Shown here: positions 9,152-18,079 of the stretch, in pieces
How the letters are laid out: every line of letters starts with the position of its first letter
Position numbering within the stretch: position 1 is the first letter of the stretch
Source: Arthrobacter sp. efr-133-R2A-120
GTDB lineage: Bacteria; Actinomycetota; Actinomycetes; Actinomycetales; Micrococcaceae
Direction: 5' to 3'
DNA length: 64,000 nt
Assembly: GCF_030209835.1 (NCBI RefSeq)
Contig: NZ_JARVRF010000001.1
Location: forward strand, 1-64,000
Notes under the pieces: model-generated
Seen by the model: the letters and a program-made list of their open reading frames with translations, nothing else
Told to the model about the DNA's origin: nothing
Database searches by the model: none
Position numbers and translations under genes: made by a program

Positions 9152-9975
9152 CCCTTCACCGCCCCGCTGGCCATGCCATCCACAACGTAGCGCTGCAGGG
9201 CAATAAATACCGCCAGGATCGGCACGATCAGGATGAGCGCACCGGCCATCATGGTGCCAAGTTGCGTGCTGAACGTTCCATTCATCGTGAGGAAGCCCAG
9301 AGTCAAGGTCTGGTGTGCAGGGTTCTGCAGGAACGTCGAGGAGATGAGGAATTCATTCCACGCGTTCAGGCCGACTATCACCCCAACAGTGATGAGTCCG
9401 GGACGGACAATTGGCAATAGAACACGTGTCACTAGTTGGAAGGTGTCGACACCGTCCATCAGGGCGGCTTCTTCGAGATCAGCTGGCACGTTGAGGAAAA
9501 AAGTTCGCATCAAGAATGTTGCGAACGGAATGTTGATGGCGGCAAGAATGACTCCAACAACAAATACGTTGTCGGTGAGGTTCAGCCAGGCCACTGCAGA
9601 GTACAGGGGGAAGATGAACAACTGAATCGGAACAGTCATGGCCATGGTCAGGTACACCATAATAATTGGCCAGGTTCGGACCTTCTTCCCTGCTAGGACG
9701 TACCCGGCCAGCGAGGAACATACGAGAACGACAACAATAGTCGTGCCGCTCAGAAGGATGCTGTTGATGAACCCCCTGCCGAATTGGCCGTAGGTCCACG
9801 CGGTGACGAAGTTCTCAGAACTGAAGGTACCGGGCAGCGAGAATGGGCTCTTCAGGATTTCATCATTGGTTTTGAAGCTGTTGACCAGCACCAGCAAGAG
9901 CGGAATCAGAGCGACCGCCGCGAAGAACGCCAGCACTATGTGCCCGAGTGCTCCCCTCATGAAACGCGTTATCAT
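9148..9975 (-). CDS. Carbohydrate ABC transporter permease (MalG type)
   Basis: 275-residue inner-membrane permease with six predicted membrane segments, beginning IVLAFFAAVALIPLLLVLVNS. The cytoplasmic EAA loop that docks the ATPase is present (EEAALMDGVDTFQLVTRVLLPIVRPG at about residues 183-208; key residues E183, A185, G189). It ends in DGMASGAVKG, typical of CUT1 permeases. It partners the MalF-type permease, with which it overlaps by ATGA, and the lipoprotein encoded upstream. No ATPase gene is present nearby. Confidence 0.92.
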   Translation of the reverse strand: MITRFMRGALGHIVLAFFAAVALIPLLLVLVNSFKTNDEILKSPFSLPGTFSSENFVTAWTYGQFGRGFINSILLSGTTIVVVLVCSSLAGYVLAGKKVRTWPIIMVYLTMAMTVPIQLFIFPLYSAVAWLNLTDNVFVVGVILAAINIPFATFLMRTFFLNVPADLEEAALMDGVDTFQLVTRVLLPIVRPGLITVGVIVGLNAWNEFLISSTFLQNPAHQTLTLGFLTMNGTFSTQLGTMMAGALILIVPILAVFIALQRYVVDGMASGAVKG

Positions 9976-10886
9976 TTCAGGTCCCTTCGGCTGATCCAGG
10001 TGTAAAGACAGGAGGCAAGAAGCCCGAAGAAGCTCATGATGAGACCCACCGCGGCGGCCTTGCCAAATTCAAAGGAGGAAAATGCGAATGCGTAGGCGTA
10101 GGTGCCCATGACCTCACTGGAGTGCGCCGGCCCGCCCTGAGTCAGCAGGAAAACGTAGTCAAAGGCCAGGAATGAGAAGATCACGGTCATGACACCCATC
10201 AACAGAAGCGTTGGACGGATGCTGGGCAGATAAACATGGCGGAACACTTTCCAGCCGTTGGCGCCGTCCACGATTGCCGCTTCGACCTGGTCGATTGGCG
10301 TCTGCCGCATGGCGCCCAGGTATACGACGGTCAGGAATCCCCAAAAGTGCCACATGTCCACACCGGCTGCCGCGTACAAAGACCCGCTCGTGCTGGCCGT
10401 AGGCGCTGGCAGTCCCAAGGCACCCACGACTCCGCCGTTCGGATTGTAGATAATGCTCATCCAGATCAGGGCGTTCACTACGGGTGCGAGAACGTATGGC
10501 ATCAGGTAGATCACCTGATATAAAGTCCGCATCCTCTTCCTCTTGAGCAGAAGAGTGGCCGTTATCAGGCCGATGATTGCCGGGATGGTCAGGAACAGGA
10601 CGAGCCATTTGAGGTTGTTCATCAGCGAAGTGGCGAACACCGGGTCGGCCAGGATGTCCTGGAAATTCTGCAAACCGACCAGCTTGATGTTCAGGCCGAT
10701 GCCACTCCAATTAGTGAACGCCAGCAGGAGCGTCAGAATGCCCGGGATGACGACAATCACTATTGAGAGCACTAGCGCAGGCGCGATCAGCAGGTAGCTG
10801 ATGGCGTTGCGTCGGCGAAACAGGCTCCCCCGAGGGGGCGCGACACTATCGGTCCTCACTCTCTGGCCCTCAGCGATGGTCAGCAT
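9972..10886 (-). CDS. Carbohydrate ABC transporter permease (MalF type)
   Basis: 304-residue permease with an N-terminal membrane helix (ISYLLIAPALVLSIVIVVIPG) and five further helices, and the EAA loop (VEAAIVDGANGWKVFRHVYLP). It forms the heterodimeric CUT1 channel with the MalG-type protein whose gene overlaps its stop codon. Seventy bases separate it from the binding-protein gene. The substrate is probably a nucleoside or a ribosylated compound, judging from the catabolic genes downstream; this is inference. Confidence 0.92.
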   Translation of the reverse strand: MLTIAEGQRVRTDSVAPPRGSLFRRRNAISYLLIAPALVLSIVIVVIPGILTLLLAFTNWSGIGLNIKLVGLQNFQDILADPVFATSLMNNLKWLVLFLTIPAIIGLITATLLLKRKRMRTLYQVIYLMPYVLAPVVNALIWMSIIYNPNGGVVGALGLPAPTASTSGSLYAAAGVDMWHFWGFLTVVYLGAMRQTPIDQVEAAIVDGANGWKVFRHVYLPSIRPTLLLMGVMTVIFSFLAFDYVFLLTQGGPAHSSEVMGTYAYAFAFSSFEFGKAAAVGLIMSFFGLLASCLYTWISRRDLK

Positions 10887-10956
10887 TTTTTCTCCTCATT
10901 GTGTTGGGTGTGGTGCTGGCCGTTGGCGGCCCGCACCACACCCGTCGGTTTAGCTG

Positions 10957-12315
10957 CTAGTGCTTCGGTTCCGGAACCGGCGGAACCAGCCCCTGCGCCT
11001 TCTCGGTCTTGAAAGTAGAGTCAATGGTGCTGAGGAACTGCGTTGCGCTCGTTTGCCCCAGCCACACCGAGTCGACGTCGCTGAATGCTGTCGCAGTTGC
11101 CGGCGGGAAGAATGTGCCGGCGAAGAACCCGTAGTTCCCGTCGTTGACGCCCTGGATCGTATTCTTCATCGCGGTCACAAAAGGCTTGGACAATCCCGTG
11201 TAATCATCGGCGTTCAAATCAAAGTTCTTCAACGGCACCGCCCAGTAGCCGGGCCAGGACTTGTTCATGTCCTTGGCAAATGAATCACTCATCATGTAGT
11301 CGATGACCTCCGCGGCACCGTCCTTGTTCTTGGAGGCGGCATTGATGGACAGTGAAGCCGTCGTGCCGAGGGTGAAATAGGGTGATGGGAGATCCGGGTT
11401 GACCGTCGGAAACGGCATGTACCCAAGATCGTCGGTGTTGCCTTTAGCATCGTTGAAGTAATTGGAGGCGAACTGGAAGGCCAGAGTCGGGCCGATGAAG
11501 AACGGTGACTTCTCCTGGCTCAAAAGCTGTACGGACTGGTCGAAGTTCAAGGTCGCATAGTCCTTGCCGCCCAGGTAGCCCTTTTGGTAGAAAGCCGCCG
11601 AGTCTTCAACGGACTTCACGATGCTCGGGTCGGTCCACGGAATTTTCCCCTGGAGAGCGTTGTACATCGTCTTTCCGCCGGCAATCTGGGACATGAAGAG
11701 GGAAACGTAGTTCTGGTTGACTGGTTTCCAACCCTGATCGCCGGTCACGGAGGAGTACATGCCGGCCGCAGCGGCTTTGTCCATGGCACCAACAAAGTCG
11801 GCATAGGTTTTCGGTACCGCCAAGCCCAGCTTGGCCAGAACCTTCTTGTTGTAGAAAACCCCTATGTCTTCAATTGAGTTCGGCAACGAGTAAAGCTTGC
11901 CGTTGACAGTCCCCGACTCGTACATCGGGGCCAGGATCCGGTCGGCCCAGCCATATTTTTTCGCATACGGAGTCATGTCTTCAAGCTTGCCCTGGGCCGC
12001 GTACGCCGAAGCGAACGCCGGACCCGAACCGTACACGACGTCCGGCCCCTTATCGGCGCTCAGCGCAACCTGAATGTTCTTGTCGACGGCGTTGTTATAC
12101 GTAACCTCGAGCGTGTACTTGCTCTGCGAATTGTTGAAACCGTCGACCAATACTTTCTGCATGGTCTGCTGCTGCTGCGGCGGAGCGCCCCAGAACCACA
12201 GCTGCAGCGTTTGCCGGTCGGCGCCTGCGCTCGGGCTGGCGCCACAGCCGCTCATCGCCAAGGCAGCTGACGCACAAACTGCTGCAACAACCAGCCGCAT
12301 CCTTCTTCGATTCAT
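10957..12315 (-). CDS. Extracellular solute-binding lipoprotein (family 1)
   Basis: 452-residue substrate-binding protein of a CUT1 ABC transporter. The N-terminus has Arg residues, a hydrophobic core and the lipobox AMSGC, with Cys24 the lipidated residue, so it is anchored on the outer face of the membrane. The body shows the family pattern: LQLWFWGAPP at the start, FNNSQSKYTLEV, GPDVVYGSGP, and EVIDYMMSDSFAKDMNKSWPG. First gene of the operon, preceded by a promoter-like palindrome at 12380-12411. Confidence 0.92.
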   Translation of the reverse strand: MNRRRMRLVVAAVCASAALAMSGCGASPSAGADRQTLQLWFWGAPPQQQQTMQKVLVDGFNNSQSKYTLEVTYNNAVDKNIQVALSADKGPDVVYGSGPAFASAYAAQGKLEDMTPYAKKYGWADRILAPMYESGTVNGKLYSLPNSIEDIGVFYNKKVLAKLGLAVPKTYADFVGAMDKAAAAGMYSSVTGDQGWKPVNQNYVSLFMSQIAGGKTMYNALQGKIPWTDPSIVKSVEDSAAFYQKGYLGGKDYATLNFDQSVQLLSQEKSPFFIGPTLAFQFASNYFNDAKGNTDDLGYMPFPTVNPDLPSPYFTLGTTASLSINAASKNKDGAAEVIDYMMSDSFAKDMNKSWPGYWAVPLKNFDLNADDYTGLSKPFVTAMKNTIQGVNDGNYGFFAGTFFPPATATAFSDVDSVWLGQTSATQFLSTIDSTFKTEKAQGLVPPVPEPKH

Positions 12316-12379
12316 GACTAATTTCCTTGTCTTTTGTCTATCGGTCGACTAGCAATCCCCCGGAAATGGTTTGGTTGTA

Positions 12380-12411
12380 TTGACACTATAACCTTAGGAC
12401 TTATGTGTCAA
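12380..12411 (-). promoter_or_regulatory. Promoter with overlapping TTGACAC/GTGTCAA inverted repeat
   Basis: On the minus strand TTGACA serves as a -35 element and TATAGT or TAGTGT 15-17 bases later as a -10 element; transcription would start about 65 bases before the binding-protein gene. The whole promoter is bounded by a 7-bp inverted repeat (TTGACAC / GTGTCAA), suggesting a repressor, perhaps the island's GntR protein, could cover it. Inferred from sequence pattern only. Confidence 0.45.
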
Positions 12412-12434
12412 CGGTCACTCCAATGCGGTGCGCG

Positions 12435-13304
12435 TCACTCCGCCGTCTTGATCTCATCCATGCGTGCGAGCTCGTAAAGTCCCTCGAGCGCGATCTCAAT
12501 CCCAAATCCATGCCCGGCGCCGGCCGCAAAAGTCCGGTCGGCGATAACATTGTCGGCAACTGAACAGACCGAGCCGCCCCGCTTTCCGAACAGCTGTGCA
12601 AGGGTGACAATCGCGGCCGATTCGCGGTCGCCATTGAGAACCCCGGCTCGGGCCCAGGTTTCCAGAATGTCCATGTGCCACGGCTGGAAATACCCGCCCA
12701 CTGACGGGCGCCCAACACCACAGAAATCGCTGTCACTCGAACGCGTGATTCCCAGATGGTGGGGATGCCCAAGCCGCTTCGCGGATTTGGCCATTGCGGC
12801 AACAACGTCATAGGAAGCAACAGCAGGATAGGAAGCGGGGATGTAGGCGCGGGTCATGCCCTCATCCCTGACGACGCCGGTCGAAATGACGACATCGCCC
12901 GGTTCAACCCGGGGGTGGATTCCCCCGGAACCGCCAACGCGCACAAAAGTGTCAGCAGGGGTGAATTCCAGGAGTTCATGCATGATCAACTCCGCTTCGG
13001 GCGATCCGCTCCCCCCGGAGACGACGGTCACCCCGACGCCCTTGTAGAAGCCGGTCCATGTACTGAACATCCCGGATGTCCCGACCGGTTCAGCGTCATC
13101 GAGCTGGCGTGCAATTTGCGCGGCAGGGTCGTCGTCGTATGCGCACAGCGGATCACGGACGGTAAGCAACACATACCGGGCAACTTTTCCCACGTCGATC
13201 TGGGAAAGAGCGGGCCTGCCATTGACCAGCAGACCGCGTCGGGGAACGTTGGCGGAATACTTGTATGTGTCATACAGGGCGGACGATTCCCAGTCTTTTG
13301 TCAT
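12435..13304 (-). CDS. Nucleoside phosphorylase (PNP/UDP family)
   Basis: 289-residue protein of the PNP/UDP phosphorylase family, which splits a nucleoside with phosphate into a base and ribose-1-phosphate. Visible motifs are VVSGGSGSPEAELIMHELLE (phosphate/ribose side, residues ~94-113), FVRVGGSGGIHPRVEPGDVVI (~121-141) and EIALEGLYELARMDE at the end. A purine or uridine preference cannot be decided. It is followed at a short distance upstream in transcription order by the PfkB gene at 13323, suggesting one operon with that kinase first. Confidence 0.85.
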   Translation of the reverse strand: MTKDWESSALYDTYKYSANVPRRGLLVNGRPALSQIDVGKVARYVLLTVRDPLCAYDDDPAAQIARQLDDAEPVGTSGMFSTWTGFYKGVGVTVVSGGSGSPEAELIMHELLEFTPADTFVRVGGSGGIHPRVEPGDVVISTGVVRDEGMTRAYIPASYPAVASYDVVAAMAKSAKRLGHPHHLGITRSSDSDFCGVGRPSVGGYFQPWHMDILETWARAGVLNGDRESAAIVTLAQLFGKRGGSVCSVADNVIADRTFAAGAGHGFGIEIALEGLYELARMDEIKTAE

Positions 13305-13322
13305 TGCAACTACCTCTTCACT

Positions 13323-14291
13323 TCATTGATTGATAACTGATACTTGCTTTGCAACCGCAGCAACCCGCTGTCGCAGAACTGCGTCGACCCGGGGCGCCCC
13401 GTATTGCGAGACAACCGCGCTGGCAGCGGCAGTTGCGACGCGGGCTGCCGCGACACCGTCCCCCGACCGCGCATAGGCTGCCAGGTATGCGCCTGAATAG
13501 CTGTTTCCACCTCCGGTTGGGTCTACTGCGACCGTTGGTGCGACACCAATGTTCCGTGCGCTGGAGCCTTCGATCAGGATCGAACCTTTCGCTCCGCACC
13601 GAAGAACAACCGGAACCCCGGCTCCCCCGAGTGCGCGGACTGCCGTTTGCAGGTCAGAGGCACCCAGGAGTTCGGCGGCCTCCATCCGGTTGATTGAGAA
13701 CACGTCAACAAGCCCCAGGCGCTCCCTGACCACCGGCCACAACCTGGGGAGGCAGGCATCCCGGGAAATCTCCCACATGATGGGCCCACTGAATGTGCCG
13801 CGGAATGATTCCACGGCGCGCCAATAGCTGCCCTCGAGATCGTGGAATAGGTAGACGCCAGCCAGCTCGGATGCCGGGTATGGAATATTGGCCGGCAGCG
13901 GAGTGTGTGCGTTGAAGTGTTCCAGGCCAAACAGGGAGGTCTCGATTCGGTCCCCGTTGGCCAAGTACTCGATGCGGGTGTGCGGCCCGTATTCGCCGAC
14001 GGAGAAGAGTCCCGCGGTATCGATCTCACGGTTGGCAAACCAATCCGACAGAACCGGCCGGTCGACGGCACCGCTTCCGGAGACGATCAAAGAAGAGCCA
14101 GCGACCCCGGCGATGCTCGCACCCACGGCCGCGAACGCACCCGCGCCACCGATCTCGACCACAATATCGGAGGAATCGGGGTCGACAATCTCGTCCATGA
14201 CGACGTGTGAAAGAACTGCAATCTTGCCACCCACTTGGACTCCCAAAGCCAGCGTGGTTGCCTTCGGGGTGAAGGCTTCCCACCTAGTCAT
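13323..14291 (-). CDS. PfkB family kinase with Asn in the catalytic motif
   Basis: 322-residue PfkB-fold protein. The N-terminal GGAGAFAAVGASIAGV signature is clear. The C-terminal motif reads DPTGGGNSYSGAYLAAY at about residues 263-279: the Asp that acts as general base in ribokinase is Asn here (codon AAC). The same Asp-to-Asn change is found in MAK32-like members as far as I recall, so this may be a subfamily feature rather than a defect, but catalytic activity is uncertain. It starts 77 bases from the divergent nucleoside hydrolase gene. Confidence 0.78.
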   Translation of the reverse strand: MTRWEAFTPKATTLALGVQVGGKIAVLSHVVMDEIVDPDSSDIVVEIGGAGAFAAVGASIAGVAGSSLIVSGSGAVDRPVLSDWFANREIDTAGLFSVGEYGPHTRIEYLANGDRIETSLFGLEHFNAHTPLPANIPYPASELAGVYLFHDLEGSYWRAVESFRGTFSGPIMWEISRDACLPRLWPVVRERLGLVDVFSINRMEAAELLGASDLQTAVRALGGAGVPVVLRCGAKGSILIEGSSARNIGVAPTVAVDPTGGGNSYSGAYLAAYARSGDGVAAARVATAAASAVVSQYGAPRVDAVLRQRVAAVAKQVSVINQ

Positions 14292-14368
14292 CTTGTTGTT
14301 ATGCTCACCATACAGCTTCGATGATCGCTAGTCACTCATCGCTTGAAAGCTAGGAAAGGAATTACTTC

Positions 14369-15316
14369 ATGACCAACATCCTCATTGACACCGACCCAGG
14401 CATGGACGACGCCTTGGCCCTAGCCTTGGCTCTTAAATCGGATGCGTTGGAGGTGCGGGCCATCACGGCCGTCACCGGCAACCTCCCTTCCGACCGCTCC
14501 TTGGCGAACGTGCTGAAGGTCCTTGATCTCCTAGGCAGCGGTCCGATTCCGGTGGCTCAGGGCCCACTGGTCCCTCGTGGCGGGAACTACCCGTCCGATC
14601 CCTTCTCGCACGGCTCCGACGGCCTGGCGGAGTCCCACTTCCCGGATTCAGGGCGGGCCGTGGATCCACGATCCGCTGCACAGCTAATCGTCGACACCGT
14701 CAACGCCCACGCCGGCGACATCTCCCTTTGCTGCCTCGGACCGCTGACCAACATTGCGGCTGCTTTGGAGATTGACTCCGAACTACCCAAAAAGGTCAGC
14801 AAGATTGTGGTGACCGGCGGTTCTTTCGGCGTCACCCCATACGCCTGGTCCCAAGCCACCGGGGACAACCCGGTCAGTGAATGGAACATCTTCGTCGACC
14901 CGGAATCAGCCCAGTTGGTATTCCGTGCCGGGTTCGACTTGTTGGCTGTAGGACTTGATGTGTCCACACATCCCGCAATCAACTTCCGCCCCCACGACAT
15001 GGCCGTGTTGAGGGCTTCACCCCGCTCGGAGGCCCAGCTCGCAGCCCGCATCGTCGATTTCGTTGAATCACGCGGTTACCAGTCGTATTGCTCTTTGATT
15101 GACAGCGCCGTCGTGGCCACGCTTATCGATCCCACGCTAGTCGAACCCGAAACGGTGAAATGCGATGTGGAAACTCTTGGGGAACTGACCCGCGGGATGA
15201 CCGTCGTTGATCGGCGCATGCACCACCAGTTGACGTCGCTGCCGACCATCGACATCGCCGCTTCCTTTGACTACGAGCGCTTTTTGGACATCGTCACGAA
15301 GGGACTGTGCAAGTGA
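14369..15316 (+). CDS. Inosine-uridine-type nucleoside hydrolase
   Basis: 315-residue hydrolase that cleaves the N-glycosidic bond of ribonucleosides. The calcium-binding signature IDTDPGMDDALALALAL sits at residues 6-22, the classic N-terminal hallmark. Further family features are ITAVTGNLPSDRSLANVLKVLDLLG, LCCLGPLTNIAAALE and VTGGSFG. Ribosome-binding site AGGAAAGGA precedes the ATG. It is co-transcribed with adenosine deaminase, whose start codon overlaps its stop by GTGA. Products would be a free base and ribose, linking to the kinases on the opposite strand. Confidence 0.93.
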   Translation: MTNILIDTDPGMDDALALALALKSDALEVRAITAVTGNLPSDRSLANVLKVLDLLGSGPIPVAQGPLVPRGGNYPSDPFSHGSDGLAESHFPDSGRAVDPRSAAQLIVDTVNAHAGDISLCCLGPLTNIAAALEIDSELPKKVSKIVVTGGSFGVTPYAWSQATGDNPVSEWNIFVDPESAQLVFRAGFDLLAVGLDVSTHPAINFRPHDMAVLRASPRSEAQLAARIVDFVESRGYQSYCSLIDSAVVATLIDPTLVEPETVKCDVETLGELTRGMTVVDRRMHHQLTSLPTIDIAASFDYERFLDIVTKGLCK

Positions 15317-16326
15317 CGTCCTCGGCAACCCGGGTCGGGGGCGCCTCTCTCAGCTTCGGCTTGCCGTTTTGTGAACTTCACGTCCATCTCGAGGGGACGC
15401 TCGAACCGGAGATGATCTTCAGTCTCGCGACTCGGAACGAATTTGAGATGCCCTACTCCGGAATTTCGGATCTGCGGCGCCGCTACGAATTCGCAGACCT
15501 GCAGTCTTTTTTGGACCTGTATTACGACAACATGACGGTTCTGCAAACCGAACGGGACTTTTTTGACCTGGCGCTCGGCTTCCTGGCCCGCGCGCACGAA
15601 GGCGGGGTGCGCCACGTAGAAATGTTCTTGGATCCGCAGGCGCACTCTGCCAGGGGAATTCCCGTGGAAAGGGTTCTAGCCGGGGCACACAAGGCCAAGC
15701 TAGAGGCTCAACGCGAATTTGGGATTACGGCGGAAATCATCGTGTGCGTCCTGCGGGACCAACCGGTCCGTTCCGCTCACGAGATGCTCGAGTCGGTGTT
15801 GCTGAGCGGCGTTCCTGTTGCTGGAATAGGCCTGGACTCGGCCGAAATCGGCTATCCTCCCCGGCTGTTTAGGGACGTGTTCAGCGCGGCCCGGGATGCC
15901 GGACTGCGCTGCGTGGCCCACGCCGGTGAAGAAGGTCCGCCCGATTACATCTGGCAGGCGCTTGATGTTCTAGGGGCGGAGAGAATTGATCACGGTGTCC
16001 GATGCCTGGAGGACGTCTCTCTTGTGGCAAGGCTGGCTGCCGACCAGATTCCGTTGACCGTCTGCCCGATGTCCAACGAACGTCTCCGGGTGGTGGACTC
16101 GGTGGCTGACATTCCGTTGCGCCAAATGCTTGAGCACGGCCTGCTGGTGACGCTGAACTCCGATGACCCTGCCTACTTTGGCGGCTACCTCGAGGATAAC
16201 CTTCAGGCATGCATTGCTGCCTTTGGATTCAACCGTAGGGATCTGAACGTTTTTGCCGGTAATTCGATCAAAGCTTCTTTTGCATCGAATGAGCGCAAAG
16301 CACAGCTGCTAGAAGAACTGGACTAG
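15313..16326 (+). CDS. add: Adenosine deaminase
   Basis: 337-residue member of the adenosine/adenine deaminase family, converting adenosine to inosine (or adenine to hypoxanthine). Zinc ligands and catalytic residues are visible: HVHLEGTLEP near residue 20, HAGEEG around 199-204, DHGVRCLED around 224-232 and NSDDPAYFGGYL near 281-292. GTG at 15313 is chosen as start because it overlaps the hydrolase stop and has AAGGGA at a good distance; GTG at 15307 is also in frame. It acts upstream of the nucleoside hydrolase and xanthine dehydrogenase in purine breakdown. Confidence 0.93.
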   Translation: MTSSATRVGGASLSFGLPFCELHVHLEGTLEPEMIFSLATRNEFEMPYSGISDLRRRYEFADLQSFLDLYYDNMTVLQTERDFFDLALGFLARAHEGGVRHVEMFLDPQAHSARGIPVERVLAGAHKAKLEAQREFGITAEIIVCVLRDQPVRSAHEMLESVLLSGVPVAGIGLDSAEIGYPPRLFRDVFSAARDAGLRCVAHAGEEGPPDYIWQALDVLGAERIDHGVRCLEDVSLVARLAADQIPLTVCPMSNERLRVVDSVADIPLRQMLEHGLLVTLNSDDPAYFGGYLEDNLQACIAAFGFNRRDLNVFAGNSIKASFASNERKAQLLEELD

Positions 16327-16505
16327 CGGGGGTCGCACGGCAGGTCTTCGCTGGGCGGGGTGCGCTGCGCTGATAATTTCCCTGCGCAACCGAGCATGAC
16401 CCGCCTTCGTGTATCGAACTTGGTTGCCTCTCCTGGGTTGACCGCGTACATCGCGGCAATCCAAGCCTGGCCGATGGTGGACATGAACGCAGTCGTCTCA
16501 CTCAT
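16323..16505 (-). CDS. Possible small hypothetical protein (60 aa)
   Basis: A short frame starts at ATG with GAGG seven bases upstream and overlaps the end of the adenosine deaminase gene by a few bases on the other strand. The N-terminal half is hydrophobic (FMSTIGQAWIAAMYAV). No family is recognised. It could be chance; otherwise 16327-16738 holds no gene. Confidence 0.25.
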   Translation of the reverse strand: MSETTAFMSTIGQAWIAAMYAVNPGEATKFDTRRRVMLGCAGKLSAQRTPPSEDLPCDPR

Positions 16506-16738
16506 TGATACCTCGTTCATTGTCAAAATCGCGAGAACTCGCCCGCAGCGCCACGCCGCCACGGTCGAGCAGGCCCCGCCCACACTGCCGGGCCTCCGGT
16601 GAAGGATCTGACGGGCTGACCAGCCGATGTCCTATCTTGGCGATCACTTCTCCAGCAACGAAAGCCGCCCGGTGAACTTTTGGACGCATGGCGGAACTGA
16701 TTGATCAACCCAACTCGAATTGCGCCTTGAGGAGATTG

Positions 16739-17977
16739 ATGGCAACGGCTATTCATCCAGGAGATGCACTCTCCCGCCGTCAACGGATGGTCTATGTCTT
16801 GGTCCTGGGGGCCTTGACCGCGCTTGGCCCCTTTACGATCGACCTGTACCTGCCAGCCTTCCCAGCCCTTGCGCGGGACTTTGAAGTCTCAGTGTCGGCC
16901 ATTCAGCTCACGTTGACCGGAACGACAGTGGGCTTTGCTGCCGGGCAACTCCTTGTGGGGCCGTGGAGCGACCACGTCGGTCGCCGTCTACCGCTGGCAG
17001 GTGCAACGCTCCTGCACATCCTCGCAAGCGTGGGCGCAGCGATATCGCCAACCATTTTCTGGCTGGCTACGGCCCGGGTCGTGCAAGGTGTGGGAGCAGC
17101 AGCAGGTGTTGTGGTGGCGCTAGCCATGGTCCGTGACCTGTTCGGCGGGCAGCCTATGGTGCGGATGCTCTCCCGCCTCGCTCTGGTCAGCGGCCTGGCA
17201 CCCATTGCTGCTCCCGTTCTCGGATCACAACTACTGCGGTTCGTCGATTGGCGCGGAATCTTCTGGTTCCTTGCCGCGTATGGAGTCGCCGTACTCATCG
17301 CGGTTTCCCTATGGATTGTTGAAACTCTGCCACCACAGCGCCGCCACCTCGCCGGCTGGGACGCAGCCTGGAATCGATGCCGCTTGGTCCTTGGGGATCG
17401 CGCATTTCTTGGGCTCGCCGTCATTGGTGGAATGAACTTCACGGCACTGTTCGCGTATCTGGCCTCCAGCCCGTTCCTCTTTCAGAACGTATACGGATTC
17501 ACCGCGCAACAGTACGGTTTTTTATTCGCCGTCAATTCAGTGGGGGTCGTGATTGGAATACAGTCGGCAGCGTTTCTAATCAGGAGCATCGGTCCCCAAT
17601 GGATTCTGGCGTTCGCCATCCCGGCAATGATCACTTCTGCCGTTCTAATAACCTTACTGTCCGGCCTCGGAACAGGCCCGTGGGGCACACTCGTACCGCT
17701 GTTCGCGTTTATCGTCTCCGGAGGCTTCTGCGTCCCTTGTATCCAAGTGCTCGCCCTCACAAACCACGCGGGACAAAGCGGCACGGCCGCATCTGTGCTC
17801 GGCGTAATTAATTTCGGACTCGCCGGCGTGATCTCCCCCGTGGTCGGAGCCTTCGGGACCAGCAACGCCATTGCCATGGGCGTTGTCATGGCAATGGCGG
17901 CAATGGTGGCGTTAGCGACACTTTGGGCCGTGGTACGGCCCGGCAAAATATTGTCGCTGAGCGTCCAAAGCCCGTGA
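16739..17977 (+). CDS. Bcr/CflA-type MFS drug-resistance transporter
   Basis: 412-residue major-facilitator protein with twelve predicted membrane helices. The Bcr/CflA hallmark TIDLYLPAFPALARDF sits near residue 28, QLLVGPWSDHVGRRLPL (MFS motif A) near 73-89, and the VQGVGAAAGVVVALAMVRDL motif C region near 115-134. ATG 16739 is chosen over 16688 because GAGGAG lies directly upstream. Proton-driven efflux of drugs or of purine-like compounds is likely; the neighbourhood suggests possible export of purine analogues, but this is speculative. Confidence 0.88.
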   Translation: MATAIHPGDALSRRQRMVYVLVLGALTALGPFTIDLYLPAFPALARDFEVSVSAIQLTLTGTTVGFAAGQLLVGPWSDHVGRRLPLAGATLLHILASVGAAISPTIFWLATARVVQGVGAAAGVVVALAMVRDLFGGQPMVRMLSRLALVSGLAPIAAPVLGSQLLRFVDWRGIFWFLAAYGVAVLIAVSLWIVETLPPQRRHLAGWDAAWNRCRLVLGDRAFLGLAVIGGMNFTALFAYLASSPFLFQNVYGFTAQQYGFLFAVNSVGVVIGIQSAAFLIRSIGPQWILAFAIPAMITSAVLITLLSGLGTGPWGTLVPLFAFIVSGGFCVPCIQVLALTNHAGQSGTAASVLGVINFGLAGVISPVVGAFGTSNAIAMGVVMAMAAMVALATLWAVVRPGKILSLSVQSP

Positions 17978-18079
17978 TTTGGCCCTGAGTCTTCATGGGA
18001 CCGTCGTCCTCGGGGTCTGTTTAGGAGCTGGAGGGGGCTCTGAGCTTTAAGAGACGGTTCTTCCGCCGAGCTAAGGAGC

